This document shows, piece after piece, positions 1 through 8,137 of a DNA stretch of 64,000 nt. Location: the NCBI RefSeq assembly GCF_003324525.1, contig NZ_QGDC01000010.1, positions 62,001-126,000 of the forward strand, read 5' to 3'. Positions within the stretch are counted from its first letter, which is position 1. Each line of letters starts with the position of its first letter. Under the pieces are notes generated by a model. It was not told where the DNA came from, made no database searches, and worked only from the letters and a program-made list of their open reading frames with translations. Source of the stretch: Mucilaginibacter hurinus (lineage in GTDB: Bacteria; Bacteroidota; Bacteroidia; Sphingobacteriales; Sphingobacteriaceae). The position numbers were made by a program, and so were the translations under genes.

Positions 1-288
1 GAAATGAGTTTCATCGTTTTTTACACCTTCGCCGCCGGGTACAATTAATACGTCCGGTACCATTTGTACTGTATTATAATGCGCAAAATATTTTTTTATC
101 TGTTCAATTAAGTGCGGATGCGCATCTATAACACCCTGATCTGCGATAAATAATATTTTACGCAACTGGCGATTTTCGCTGCCGCCGAGGTAACTGCTAA
201 AAAGGGTATTGCCGATATCAAATATACCCGTGGTAAAATATATGTTATATTCAAATTTAACAGTAAACGATTGGTGTAAGTGGTCCAT
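1..288 (-). CDS. eboD: EboD-like 3-dehydroquinate synthase family protein (N-terminal part, cut by window edge)
   Basis: An open frame runs from an ATG at 288 to the window edge and gives 96 residues. The product starts MDHLHQSFTVKFEY and continues with a sugar-phosphate-cyclase-like N-terminal fold: TGIFD, then KILFIADQGV and VLIVPGGEGVKND, the last resembling the NAD-binding GGE.K segment of 3-dehydroquinate synthases. It lies 49 bp downstream of eboC on the same strand. In known ebo clusters a dehydroquinate-synthase homologue (EboD) follows the UbiA-type gene, so order supports the name. Its true substrate in ebo clusters is not established; it is unlikely to be the housekeeping aroB. The C-terminal catalytic part lies outside the window. 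Confidence 0.72.
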   Translation of the reverse strand, partial: MDHLHQSFTVKFEYNIYFTTGIFDIGNTLFSSYLGGSENRQLRKILFIADQGVIDAHPHLIEQIKKYFAHYNTVQMVPDVLIVPGGEGVKNDETHF

Positions 289-337
289 GTACAGGAGTAT
301 TCAGCTTTATTATATAAACGTATATATAGTGAGGTAA

Positions 338-1228
338 TTACGTAACTGCAAAAATCTTCGACAGCCAAAGAGACAAGGGAAGTAAGCAGGCTATGGCAAT
401 GGCAACATACATTGTACTGAAGGTAGCCGCCCAAACAGCGTCCATCATAATTAGTGCTATAACACCTCCTTTTACTGCAGGTCCGATGTTTTTTGCTGCG
501 GGATCTTTTATAGCCTTAATAAGCGGCGCGTATATCATCCATAAAAAGGCCAGCAAAAAAATCGCGCTTTCGGTCAACCGCGTGTGGCTAAACGCAAAGT
601 ATGCTAAAACAACAGCTACAATGCCGTAAAGACCGGCAGCTATATACAAGTTTTTAATTTTAGCACCATTTACCTCTCCCCTGCTTATCATGGTAATTGA
701 AAAAATGTAAACGATAGGCACAATGATAAGCAGGTACCATTGGTTTAATGCACCGGCAGATACACTGATGCCCAGCAACAGGTTAAGCCCTCGGCATACA
801 CCCATATTAAACGGACCAAAAAAAGGGTGGTGTTTGGTAAGTCTGTTATATTGCAAGGCAAATACTGTTATTGCGATAGCCACTATGGCTGGAATGAAAC
901 CGCAAGCCGCCGCCGAGGCTATACCGGCGCACAACAACACGGTGCCCAGCACACTTGCCTGCACTATGCTGATCATACCGCTGGGTATTGCACGCTCCGG
1001 GCGTTCAACCTTATCCAGTTCTGCATCAAACACATCATTAAAAACCACGCCGCTGCCGTAGAGGCAAGCTGTTGAAAAACATAAAAACGCCACCGAAGGT
1101 AAATGCGCGTCCAGCATAAGATCGGTTGTGAGTACCCCGGCAATAGCAGCGCCTGCAAGCACATCCGCAACTGATGTTACAATGTTGGCCGGCCGCATCA
1201 GCCTGAAATATCCTATAGTTTTTTTCAA
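338..1228 (-). CDS. eboC: EboC, UbiA-family prenyltransferase
   Basis: A 296-residue membrane protein with about eight or nine hydrophobic helices. It carries the Asp-rich UbiA signature at residues 64-72 (N64-D65-x-x-D68-x-x-x-D72, in NDVFDAELD), followed by ERPERAIPSG. UbiA enzymes bind a prenyl diphosphate through Mg at this motif and move the prenyl chain onto an aromatic or other acceptor within the inner membrane. The second Asp-rich loop is weaker than in MenA/UbiA, as expected for a divergent member. It starts 6 bp after the eboB stop, so it is co-transcribed. The EboC name rests on the eboA-eboB-eboC-eboD gene order; the substrate is unknown. Confidence 0.82.
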   Translation of the reverse strand: MKKTIGYFRLMRPANIVTSVADVLAGAAIAGVLTTDLMLDAHLPSVAFLCFSTACLYGSGVVFNDVFDAELDKVERPERAIPSGMISIVQASVLGTVLLCAGIASAAACGFIPAIVAIAITVFALQYNRLTKHHPFFGPFNMGVCRGLNLLLGISVSAGALNQWYLLIIVPIVYIFSITMISRGEVNGAKIKNLYIAAGLYGIVAVVLAYFAFSHTRLTESAIFLLAFLWMIYAPLIKAIKDPAAKNIGPAVKGGVIALIMMDAVWAATFSTMYVAIAIACLLPLSLWLSKIFAVT

Positions 1229-1233
1229 TGTAA

Positions 1234-2214
1234 TTAACTGATTATGATGGATGATTTATCAATACGTGGCTGCTGACCGCCGCGTAAAATACTATTTCCT
1301 TCAAACTTAGCACTTTGATCTATTACTCCGGCAAAATCATCTTCGTTTATTTGACCGCTTTGAGCGAACGCCGTTACGGCGTTACGATAGGTTACCAGAT
1401 TGATGGCTTCGTCACTGATGCCGCTTAATTTCATTAAAGCCGCCGTTTTAGGTACGGCCAACGGATCGCTGATACCCCAATCAGCTGCCGAATTTACCAT
1501 AATACGCTCAGGGCCATATTGCCTGGTTACCTCTACCATGCGTTTGTTGCCCATTTTTGTGAACGGATAGATGGTGAATGCCGCCCAAAAGCCCCTTTCC
1601 AGCACTTCCTTTACGGTTTCTTCGTTGTTATGATCTATAATAACCATATGCGGCGCAAGGCCGTGTTCAATAGCAATATCCATACTCCGCTGCGTGCCCT
1701 TCTTTTTGTCGCGGTGGGGTGTATGTACCTGCACCGGCAGGCCGGCTTGCTTGGCCAACTCAAGCTGTGCACGATAATATTTTTCTTCGGCAGGAGTTTG
1801 GTCGTCGAAACCGATCTCACCTACGCCAACAACGCCGTCTTTATAAACAAAAAGCGGCAGTATTTCCATCACCTGTTCAGCCAGCGCCTCATTATTAGCC
1901 TCGCGTGAGTTTAGGCCGATGGTACAATAATGCTTTATCCCAAACTGGGATGACCGGAACCGCTCCCACCCTACCAGGCTGCTGTAATAGTCTTTGAAAC
2001 TATCAACGCCTGTGCGTGGCTGCCCAAGCCAAAAAGCGGGTTCTATCAAAGCAACCACACCTGCGTCGGCCATGGCCTGGTAATCGTCTGTTGTCCGCGA
2101 CGTCATGTGCACGTGAGGGTCAAAAAACTTCATTCCCTTCACGGCGTTAATATCAAATGATTCCGGCTGTCCTGCCGGTATCTGCCTGTCTTCAATGCTA
2201 TGGCTACAACACAT
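1234..2214 (-). CDS. eboB: EboB, TatD-like TIM-barrel metal-dependent hydrolase
   Basis: A 326-residue amidohydrolase-superfamily protein. The metal-binding HxH is at residues 34-36 (FDPHVHMTS). Further ligand candidates are the Glu in VGVGEIGFDD, the His in QVHTPH and in VIIDHNNEET, and the late Asp in NSAADWGISDP. This is the TatD-like pattern on a TIM barrel. It begins 24 bp after the eboA stop. There is no signal peptide, so it is probably cytoplasmic. Role in the ebo cluster is inferred from context: hydrolysis of a small-molecule intermediate rather than of DNA. The first residues (MCCSHSIEDR) are cysteine-rich and could be upstream of a later functional start, but no nearer ATG precedes the HxH motif comfortably. 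Confidence 0.8.
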   Translation of the reverse strand: MCCSHSIEDRQIPAGQPESFDINAVKGMKFFDPHVHMTSRTTDDYQAMADAGVVALIEPAFWLGQPRTGVDSFKDYYSSLVGWERFRSSQFGIKHYCTIGLNSREANNEALAEQVMEILPLFVYKDGVVGVGEIGFDDQTPAEEKYYRAQLELAKQAGLPVQVHTPHRDKKKGTQRSMDIAIEHGLAPHMVIIDHNNEETVKEVLERGFWAAFTIYPFTKMGNKRMVEVTRQYGPERIMVNSAADWGISDPLAVPKTAALMKLSGISDEAINLVTYRNAVTAFAQSGQINEDDFAGVIDQSAKFEGNSILRGGQQPRIDKSSIIIS

Positions 2215-2238
2215 TAGTTCAAATTTTTATTATGCTGA

Positions 2239-2979
2239 TCATCCAGCAGTATAGTTTTCCCAGTTCCCTCGTTTCATTTGGTTTATCGCTGTTTCGTCAA
2301 CAAATATTACCGCCAGTTGCCACAGTGCCGGATCAACTTGCCGACCGGCTGCCCAACGCTCCCGTGCATAATCAATCAATATACGGGCCAGTTCAGGGTT
2401 TACGCGTGTGTAAAGCCCCGTTATCCGGGTCAGGTCTTTTTCAGTAAAAATAGCTTTCATTACCATTTGATTCCAGGCTGGCTCATCAAGATTTTCAGCT
2501 GGATACGGATTGTCGTACATTATAGCCTCCAACACCGTGCCTATGTTACTTCTTATCCCTTCGGCACAACGGCGCACCCACAACTGTGGATGAGATAGAA
2601 CTGGCAGAGCTGAATAAAGCGCAACCAATTCATTCATTTCACCAGTGGAAAATAACTTTTCAATGGTATTAAAATAGGCATCGTTATTTTCACCTTCTGC
2701 TTGCATCAGCAGCCAAACCCTTGCCAGCCTGTCGGTAGTCCAGTTATTGATGGTAAAGCCTTCTCGCGAACGGTTTATTTGCTTTTGCTGACTTTCGTCG
2801 ATGTTAATCTGAAATTTTCCGGTTTTGCGCGGCATAAGCGCAAAAGCTGTATAAAATGCCGATAAATCTTTTAAACCGCCCTGGGCAAACAACCAAGCTT
2901 GTGCTTCAGGCGTAACATTTTGCCTTATAACGTCTGTAAGTAAAGTTTTTAATCCCTCTGCGTCAATAAATTGCATCAC
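2239..2979 (-). CDS. eboA: EboA-domain protein
   Basis: A 246-residue soluble, mostly helical protein without signal peptide or membrane segments. I recognise it as EboA from its position directly upstream of the TatD-like and UbiA genes and its size, and from segments such as LMPRKTGKF and NNWTTDRLARVWLLM that resemble EboA proteins. The family has no known enzymatic activity. In Nostoc an ebo cluster has been reported to be needed for export of a scytonemin precursor to the periplasm. Gap to the upstream TMEM220-like gene is 29 bp, consistent with a single operon of five genes. Confidence 0.72.
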   Translation of the reverse strand: MMQFIDAEGLKTLLTDVIRQNVTPEAQAWLFAQGGLKDLSAFYTAFALMPRKTGKFQINIDESQQKQINRSREGFTINNWTTDRLARVWLLMQAEGENNDAYFNTIEKLFSTGEMNELVALYSALPVLSHPQLWVRRCAEGIRSNIGTVLEAIMYDNPYPAENLDEPAWNQMVMKAIFTEKDLTRITGLYTRVNPELARILIDYARERWAAGRQVDPALWQLAVIFVDETAINQMKRGNWENYTAG

Positions 2980-3008
2980 TCTTAATATATGTATTGCCGT
3001 AACTTCTA

Positions 3009-3371
3009 TTAAATCGCCAGATAATTAAACAGCAATGCCGCTGAGATGATAAGCAAGCCAAAAAACTCCCTTGTTTTCTCTATATAAGGCTTGGTTGCCT
3101 GCATGCTTTCAACAATACTAGGCTTATTATATTTAACGATCCAGTCGCGTACGCCATCCTTAGCAAAAAATAACGTAACGGCATATATCATGTATACGGC
3201 TATCAAAACAAGGTAAATCACGGGAGGGATAACAACAAACGGCGATAAACCACAACACACAGCCGCGGCTACATAAATTGGTACCCAAATCCACGAGTCG
3301 TTATCATTTAAGTTTACATAAGCAAAACCCAAAAAGGATATCAAAAAAATGATATTTATAGCAATAAACAT
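3009..3371 (-). CDS. TMEM220-like small membrane protein, first gene of the ebo operon
   Basis: A 120-residue protein with about four transmembrane helices. The start resembles the TMEM220 family: a short N-terminal helix followed by FAYVNLNDND and a Trp-rich WIWVPIYVAAA segment (family pattern roughly FA..Q.NDPDP..W...Y). The helix near residues 40-70 is followed by a charged loop (FFAKDGVRDW) and a C-terminal hydrophobic helix. It is 29 bp upstream of eboA and same-strand, so probably the promoter-proximal gene of the operon. Function of TMEM220 proteins is unknown. I do not know whether this gene is a regular member of ebo clusters. Confidence 0.6.
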   Translation of the reverse strand: MFIAINIIFLISFLGFAYVNLNDNDSWIWVPIYVAAAVCCGLSPFVVIPPVIYLVLIAVYMIYAVTLFFAKDGVRDWIVKYNKPSIVESMQATKPYIEKTREFFGLLIISAALLFNYLAI

Positions 3372-3831
3372 TATATTCAGTTTAACATTAAAGGCGATAC
3401 AGTATTAGCACTGGTATCGATTGCAATCAGCGAAATTATGGATTATTAAGTTTACAAAAAGTAATAATTCAGAAATGTTACTTAAGAATAGATGCAAACA
3501 AACTTAGATATGGACTCGTCAGCAATGGTGCACTAATGATAACGGGGAAATTACCATCAGAAAAATAGCTACACAATAAACAAGACCCCTCTTAATATTA
3601 ACAAGAATCATCACCATTTGACAGCCGCTTTCCAGTTGCTATACTTATTCATGAAGGAAATAATATTTTACACTTTTTTGTGTAAAAATTAAATACTATT
3701 GCAATTTATCAATCAAAATAAGGTAATACATTGTTAAGATTAGCAAGCAATTCAACAATATAGTCCGGTAATTTTGGTTTAATATTATATACCTTTATTT
3801 TCAGTAATTAATTATCATAAAGAAACAGCGT
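3372..3831. promoter_or_regulatory. Divergent promoter region between the ebo operon and the diiron/reductase pair
   Basis: This 460-bp AT-rich stretch holds no convincing ORF. It must contain promoters for both directions. Candidate -7 boxes of the Bacteroidota TAnnTTTG form are at 3769-3776 (plus strand, 56 bp before the diiron ATG) and at 3499-3506 (minus strand, about 130 bp before the TMEM220-like start). Neither has a well placed TTTG box at the usual spacing, so both calls are weak. Confidence 0.35.
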
Positions 3832-5256
3832 ATGCTTTCTACAAATTTTTCCGGTTATAAAGGCCTTCCCGAGTTGGTTGGCTTACATACCATGAACGAA
3901 GCAATGTCAAAAGGACTTACCGTGTCAGAAAGTGTGAACCGCCTGAAGCGTTTCCACTGGACGGCCAAAAGACTAAGCCTTATATTCACAACGAGGATAA
4001 CGGCTATGCCCGTTTATGAATTAAAAATGGCTTTCGGGCTTCACTCGCATTACCTTGCGGAGCATGTTGAAAGCTTTTTTAACCGGGTTAGAGAGATGCG
4101 TGAACCGCCCTACGGCATGGATAAAGCTCCACATGCGGCACTCGACATACTTTTAGACGAGTTGCAAAACGCACCCGATCACGCATTTGTATTAGGCGCT
4201 TATGAAGTAGTTATACCTGCGTTTTTAAAAGGATTACAAAAACATATTGAGGATAATAATAAACTTTTTGATCATCCTACTTACCGGGTATGCCGGTTTG
4301 CTGCAATTGAAGTAGAAGAAATACAGGATTATGGCAACGCAGCTGTAAAATCCCTGATAACAGACGATTTAAGAAAAGAATACGAACCGTTTATAGCTAC
4401 GCTAAACAGCTGTTTACAAGCAATGGGCGGTTTAGACGGGACGGGCACCGAATCCAACGTGGTGCCGGAGCGCTATTTTTCAAAAACACCTTACGTATAC
4501 CAGGGCGCACCGCAACGCGACGAAAGGTTCAAGGATTTATATAATATGGGTGTTAACGCCGAGGCATTTTTGCTAAACAGGGATATTGAACCGCTACCGA
4601 AAACGATAATGCTATACTTTAAACGTATGCGTGAAATAGATGTTCCTGAAATGATGGCCAGCATTATATCTGAAACGCCCGACAAACCCTGGGGTTATTA
4701 TAAAGATATGATAAGGCAGTTATGGGACGAATCGCGCCATGCTATGATGGGCGAGGTTGGATTTACGTCAATTAACGTAAATTGGGAAAACATTCCTTTT
4801 AATTTCACATGGTCATACCTGCTAAATACCAAAATGACTCCGCTTGAAAGGCACTCTATTTTGTACTTTATTGAGCAAGGGTTAATGCCGGCCAAAACCG
4901 GTAAACAATATGAATGGGAAGTTGCCGTGCAAACAACCAACCAGCTTACTAAACTGATACAGGATTACGATTGGGCTGACGAAGTGTTGCACGCACGAAT
5001 AGGACGCGATTGGATTGTACCGCAACTAGGCGGCCAAAATGCTGCGCTTGAGTATGGTAACCAGGCATGGTCTAAGGCCCTCGCAAATTCATTTGATGAT
5101 TTTGAAGCTAATGGACTTACCAAGCATGAAAACTGGTGGCCAGAGGTATATAAGAAAGCCTGCGAGTTTTGGCAGGTAGAACCTGATCCGCAAATACTGG
5201 CTTACGATACCAGCTATCGCGAATCGCGCCCTGATAGGATTGCCCTTACCGAATAG
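3832..5256 (+). CDS. Ferritin-like diiron oxygenase-type protein
   Basis: A 474-residue soluble, all-helical protein. Two ExxH pairs stand out in the C-terminal half: E300-S-R-H303 in WDESRHAMMGE and E384-V-L-H387 in ADEVLHARIG, with E273 (IDVPEMM) and residues near Q367 as further ligand candidates. This matches the carboxylate-bridged diiron pattern of ferritin-like oxygenases. The N-terminal half has its own Glu/His-rich helices (HSHYLAEHVE at 71-80; AAIEVEEIQDYG at 158-168), so an internal duplication is possible. It is followed 53 bp later by a flavin/2Fe-2S reductase, a logical electron donor. I do not recognise a named family; substrate unknown. The position beside ebo genes suggests, but does not show, action on the same metabolite. 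Confidence 0.65.
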   Translation: MLSTNFSGYKGLPELVGLHTMNEAMSKGLTVSESVNRLKRFHWTAKRLSLIFTTRITAMPVYELKMAFGLHSHYLAEHVESFFNRVREMREPPYGMDKAPHAALDILLDELQNAPDHAFVLGAYEVVIPAFLKGLQKHIEDNNKLFDHPTYRVCRFAAIEVEEIQDYGNAAVKSLITDDLRKEYEPFIATLNSCLQAMGGLDGTGTESNVVPERYFSKTPYVYQGAPQRDERFKDLYNMGVNAEAFLLNRDIEPLPKTIMLYFKRMREIDVPEMMASIISETPDKPWGYYKDMIRQLWDESRHAMMGEVGFTSINVNWENIPFNFTWSYLLNTKMTPLERHSILYFIEQGLMPAKTGKQYEWEVAVQTTNQLTKLIQDYDWADEVLHARIGRDWIVPQLGGQNAALEYGNQAWSKALANSFDDFEANGLTKHENWWPEVYKKACEFWQVEPDPQILAYDTSYRESRPDRIALTE

Positions 5257-5309
5257 TGCTGTAATTGATTATGTACACCGGCTAATACTGAGGCCGACAA
5301 GTAAAAAAA

Positions 5310-6350
5310 ATGTATAAAAAATATAAGATCGTCAGGAAAGTTAAGGAGAGCAGCCTGGTTTATTCGTTATACCTTGAGCCATTAGATGGCGCGGTGACAG
5401 AACCTTTTTTGCCCGGCCAGCACCTGATGTTCAGGTTTACCATTCCCGGAAGTGATATACCGCTTTTCAGGTATTACAGCTTTTCAGAAATCTATGATCC
5501 AAAATTCTACCGGGTGTCAATCAAAAAAGAGGGTGTTGTTTCATCATACATATTTGACCACCTACAGGTAGGCGAGATTGTTGAAGCAAAGGGCCCACAG
5601 GGCACGTTTGCGCTGGAGGTTGAAAAAGATCATCCGGTGGCCTTATTTGCCGGTGGAATAGGTATTACACCGCTGTTAAGCATGGCTAAAGCCATTGCAT
5701 TAATAAACCCGGCACGCCGCGTAGCATTATTTTATGGGGTGAACGACAGGGATAACCATTCGTTTAAAGAGGAAGTAAGTGCGTTAAAGGCTTATCCAAA
5801 TATACAGGTACATACTTTTTATAATAATGTAACCCCTGCGGATGTTGCAGGCGCTGATTATGATTACCAGGGGTTTATTGACCTTAACTTACTGCATTCA
5901 GATTTTAAGGACGCACAATCCGGATACTACATATGCGGCCCTGCTCCTATGATGCATTTTGTTGAGAATAGCCTGCTGGAGCGTGGTGTTGATGCAAATC
6001 AGATCCATATGGAATCCTTTGCGTCGCTGGCAGCACCTGAAGAAACAGAAACCGAAGTGGCAGCCGGAGCCGAAGGCGATACGACCGGAAAAGAGGCCAT
6101 TAAAATTTACTATAATCGCGAAGGCAGGGAACTTGAATGGGATAGCCGCTACCGCTCTATACTTGAGTTTTCGGAAGCGCATGATATCGAGATAGTTTCT
6201 GGATGCCTGTTTGGTGATTGCGGAACCTGCCTTACTACACTTATGAAAGGTGAAGTAAAATACATGCACCCAACCATGATAGAACCGGCTGCCGGCGATT
6301 GCCTGCCTTGCAGCTGTGTGCCGGTTACAGATATTGTGCTTGATGTATAA
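5310..6350 (+). CDS. PaaE/phenol-hydroxylase-type NAD(P)H oxidoreductase with C-terminal 2Fe-2S ferredoxin domain
   Basis: 346 residues in the order FAD-binding barrel, NAD(P)-binding domain, linker, plant-type ferredoxin. The flavin motif is RYYSFSE near residue 54, the nucleotide motif GGIGITP near 115, and the CGPAPMM segment follows the pyridine-nucleotide fold. An Ala/Glu-rich linker (about 242-260) leads to a ferredoxin domain with Cys residues in SGCLFGDCGTCLTT and a last Cys in LPCSCVP. This is the architecture of PaaE/HmpX-like reductases that feed electrons to diiron oxygenases. It shares an operon with the diiron protein just upstream, and a strong hairpin terminator follows. The electron-transfer partner is inferred from adjacency. 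Confidence 0.85.
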   Translation: MYKKYKIVRKVKESSLVYSLYLEPLDGAVTEPFLPGQHLMFRFTIPGSDIPLFRYYSFSEIYDPKFYRVSIKKEGVVSSYIFDHLQVGEIVEAKGPQGTFALEVEKDHPVALFAGGIGITPLLSMAKAIALINPARRVALFYGVNDRDNHSFKEEVSALKAYPNIQVHTFYNNVTPADVAGADYDYQGFIDLNLLHSDFKDAQSGYYICGPAPMMHFVENSLLERGVDANQIHMESFASLAAPEETETEVAAGAEGDTTGKEAIKIYYNREGRELEWDSRYRSILEFSEAHDIEIVSGCLFGDCGTCLTTLMKGEVKYMHPTMIEPAAGDCLPCSCVPVTDIVLDV

Positions 6351-6365
6351 ATAACACCGTTGAAT

Positions 6366-6411
6366 AAAAGAGAAGAGCCCTCAGATGTGTATCTGAGGGC
6401 TCTTCTCTTTT
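6366..6411. terminator. Bidirectional hairpin terminator
   Basis: Perfect 21-bp inverted repeat (6366-6386 with 6391-6411) and a 4-nt loop (gtgt). The outer pairs are A/T runs, so both strands end in U-rich tails. It lies between the convergent reductase gene and the OmpA-type lipoprotein gene and would serve both. Confidence 0.9.
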
Positions 6412-6417
6412 TACTTT

Positions 6418-6951
6418 CTATTGCTTTTTAATTTCAACCCGGCGGTTTTTCGCCCTGCTGGCTTCATCTGTGCCTGATGATAGAGGTTTACTTTCACCAA
6501 ATCCCTTAACCATTAAATTATTGCCGTTTATACCACTGTTGGTTAAATACAATTTCACCGAATTCGCGCGCTCAACCGATAAATCCATGTTGTGCTTTTC
6601 GCTACCCTCCGCTGATGAGTGACCGTCTAATAAGAATTTAACAGATGGGTCCTTCTTCATTTCAACTATCGCTTTATCTAAAATAGGATACGACTCGGTT
6701 TTTAATATACCCGAATTAAACTCAAAAAGAATATTGCTGAAGTTATAGTTAGGCGGTGCAGGTGGTGGTGGCACGGGCTGTGCGACCGCGGGCTCTGCTT
6801 TAACAGGCGTGGGCGAAGGCGGTGCGACCGGTTTAGTTTTCACAGGCGTAGGTGGGGGTGCAACCACTGCTTTTTTTGATTTACATGCAGACATGGTGCT
6901 AATGCCCACCGAAACAACCAGAAGGTAGGATAAACTTTTAAATGTACTCAT
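6418..6951 (-). CDS. OmpA-family peptidoglycan-binding lipoprotein
   Basis: 177 residues. An N-terminal signal ends in a lipobox (STMSAC, Cys23), then a Pro/Ala/Val-rich linker (about 32-70) spans the periplasm. The C-terminal OmpA-like domain (about 75-177) has the expected LDGHSSAEGSE, LSVERANSV, VKGFGESKP and KNRRVEIKK segments that bind diaminopimelate of peptidoglycan. It is a Pal-like anchor between outer membrane and cell wall. It is monocistronic: convergent neighbour downstream, about 190 bp free upstream. Not the classical Pal, because there is no Tol cluster nearby. Confidence 0.88.
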   Translation of the reverse strand: MSTFKSLSYLLVVSVGISTMSACKSKKAVVAPPPTPVKTKPVAPPSPTPVKAEPAVAQPVPPPPAPPNYNFSNILFEFNSGILKTESYPILDKAIVEMKKDPSVKFLLDGHSSAEGSEKHNMDLSVERANSVKLYLTNSGINGNNLMVKGFGESKPLSSGTDEASRAKNRRVEIKKQ

Positions 6952-7094
6952 AGTGCAATTATTGTGATTTGAATTTAAACGGTTTCAGCTTGTATGTATT
7001 GTATGCACCACAATATACTCGATTTTTCAGATTGTAACAATATTCGTCCCCTGCCTTTCATCAAACAGACGTAACTTATGCAGCTCATATTCAT

Positions 7095-7123
7095 AAAAAA
7101 AGCCACATAACGTGGCTTTTTTT
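7095..7123 (-). terminator. Rho-independent terminator after lspA
   Basis: Inverted repeat 7095-7106 / 7112-7123 with a 5-nt loop; GC core gccac/gtggc flanked by seven A and seven T. It lies 19 bp downstream of the lspA stop on the minus strand. Confidence 0.85.
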
Positions 7124-7141
7124 ATCGTAAAACTGGTTAAC

Positions 7142-7747
7142 CTATTCCTCTACAACCTCGCTGTTAGGGCTGGCGGGTTCAGGCTCTTCAGTTTTGAAAT
7201 ACGTTTTTTGGAATATCAATATCAGTATTACCCCTACGGATATAGCCGAATCGGCAATGTTAAAAACCGGCCTGAAAAATAAGAAGTCCTGGCCACCCCA
7301 TATCGGGAACCAGCTTGGGAAGTATCCTGATATAAGCGGAAAGTAAAACATATCCACTACCCTGCCATGAAAGATAGGCGCGTAATTGTAAATTACACCG
7401 TAAAAAGTAGAGTCGATGATATTGCCAATAGCACCGGCCAAAATCAACGCCACATTCATAATCAATCCACGGTGATATTTATGTTTTATAAAGTGTATCA
7501 GTCCGTAAAGTATAGCTCCAACCGCTACAATACGAAATAAAGTTAACGCCAGCTTGCCTAACTCACCGCCCAATTCCATGCCAAAAGCCATACCGTTGTT
7601 TTCGGTATAATGCAGCATGCCTTTGTCACCTAAAAACTTTATCTCCTCGCCCATGTACATATTGTTGCGCACCCATATCTTGAGTGCCTGATCGGCAACA
7701 ATAATCAATAAAGCTACAAGAAAAGGTTTAACGTAAGAAGCCTTCAT
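7142..7747 (-). CDS. lspA: Lipoprotein signal peptidase (signal peptidase II)
   Basis: 201 residues with four transmembrane helices. The catalytic aspartates fit D112 in GNIIDSTFYG and D166 in FNIADSAISVG. The enzyme cuts prolipoproteins before the lipid-modified Cys at the inner membrane, which matters in this window because many lipobox proteins are encoded here. A charged C-terminal tail (KTEEPEPASPNSEVVEE) and a long periplasmic loop between the Asp motifs are typical of Bacteroidota forms. It starts 4 bp after the DksA-like gene, as last gene of the ileS-dksA-lspA operon. Confidence 0.95.
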   Translation of the reverse strand: MKASYVKPFLVALLIIVADQALKIWVRNNMYMGEEIKFLGDKGMLHYTENNGMAFGMELGGELGKLALTLFRIVAVGAILYGLIHFIKHKYHRGLIMNVALILAGAIGNIIDSTFYGVIYNYAPIFHGRVVDMFYFPLISGYFPSWFPIWGGQDFLFFRPVFNIADSAISVGVILILIFQKTYFKTEEPEPASPNSEVVEE

Positions 7748-7750
7748 TAA

Positions 7751-8137
7751 TTAGTTTTGCTTCATCTTAGCTTCCATGCTCAGTGTAGTATGCGGCACAG
7801 CACGTAAGCGCTCTTTCTGAATTAACTTGCCTGTTTCACGACATACACCGTAAGTCTTATTTTCAATACGAACCAATGCCGCTTCTAACTGCTCAATAAA
7901 CTTTTTTTGCCTGGCGGCTAACTGATTTATCTGCTCTTTCTCCAAAGTAGCCGAACCGTCTTCCAGCGTTTTGTAGGTGCCGGCTGTATCATCAGTACCA
8001 TTTGCGTTAGGTGAGCTTAATGAAGTTGCCAATGAGTTCAACTCTTCACGTGCTACACGCAATTTTTCAAGAATGATATCCTTAAATTCTTGTAACTCAG
8101 AATCTGAATACCTGGTTTTTAAATTTTCGTTTGCCAT
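7751..8137 (-). CDS. TraR/DksA-family protein with degenerate zinc finger
   Basis: 128 residues: an N-terminal coiled-coil hairpin (about 10-95) and a C-terminal short DksA/TraR finger (YGVCRETGKLI then RLRAVPHTTLSMEAK). Only one of the four zinc-binding Cys remains (C110); the partner CxxC is absent, so zinc is probably not bound. Members bind in the secondary channel of RNA polymerase. Start ATG shares one base with the ileS stop (TAATG), indicating translational coupling. The arrangement ileS-dksA-like-lspA is common in Bacteroidota. Whether it replaces DksA in stringent control cannot be judged from sequence. Confidence 0.88.
   Translation of the reverse strand: MANENLKTRYSDSELQEFKDIILEKLRVAREELNSLATSLSSPNANGTDDTAGTYKTLEDGSATLEKEQINQLAARQKKFIEQLEAALVRIENKTYGVCRETGKLIQKERLRAVPHTTLSMEAKMKQN

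Noticed and set aside
126..434. 102-residue minus-strand frame overlapping eboC and eboD
   Set aside because: It overlaps two better supported genes in another frame and shows no coherent protein pattern; the eboD frame from 288 explains this DNA.
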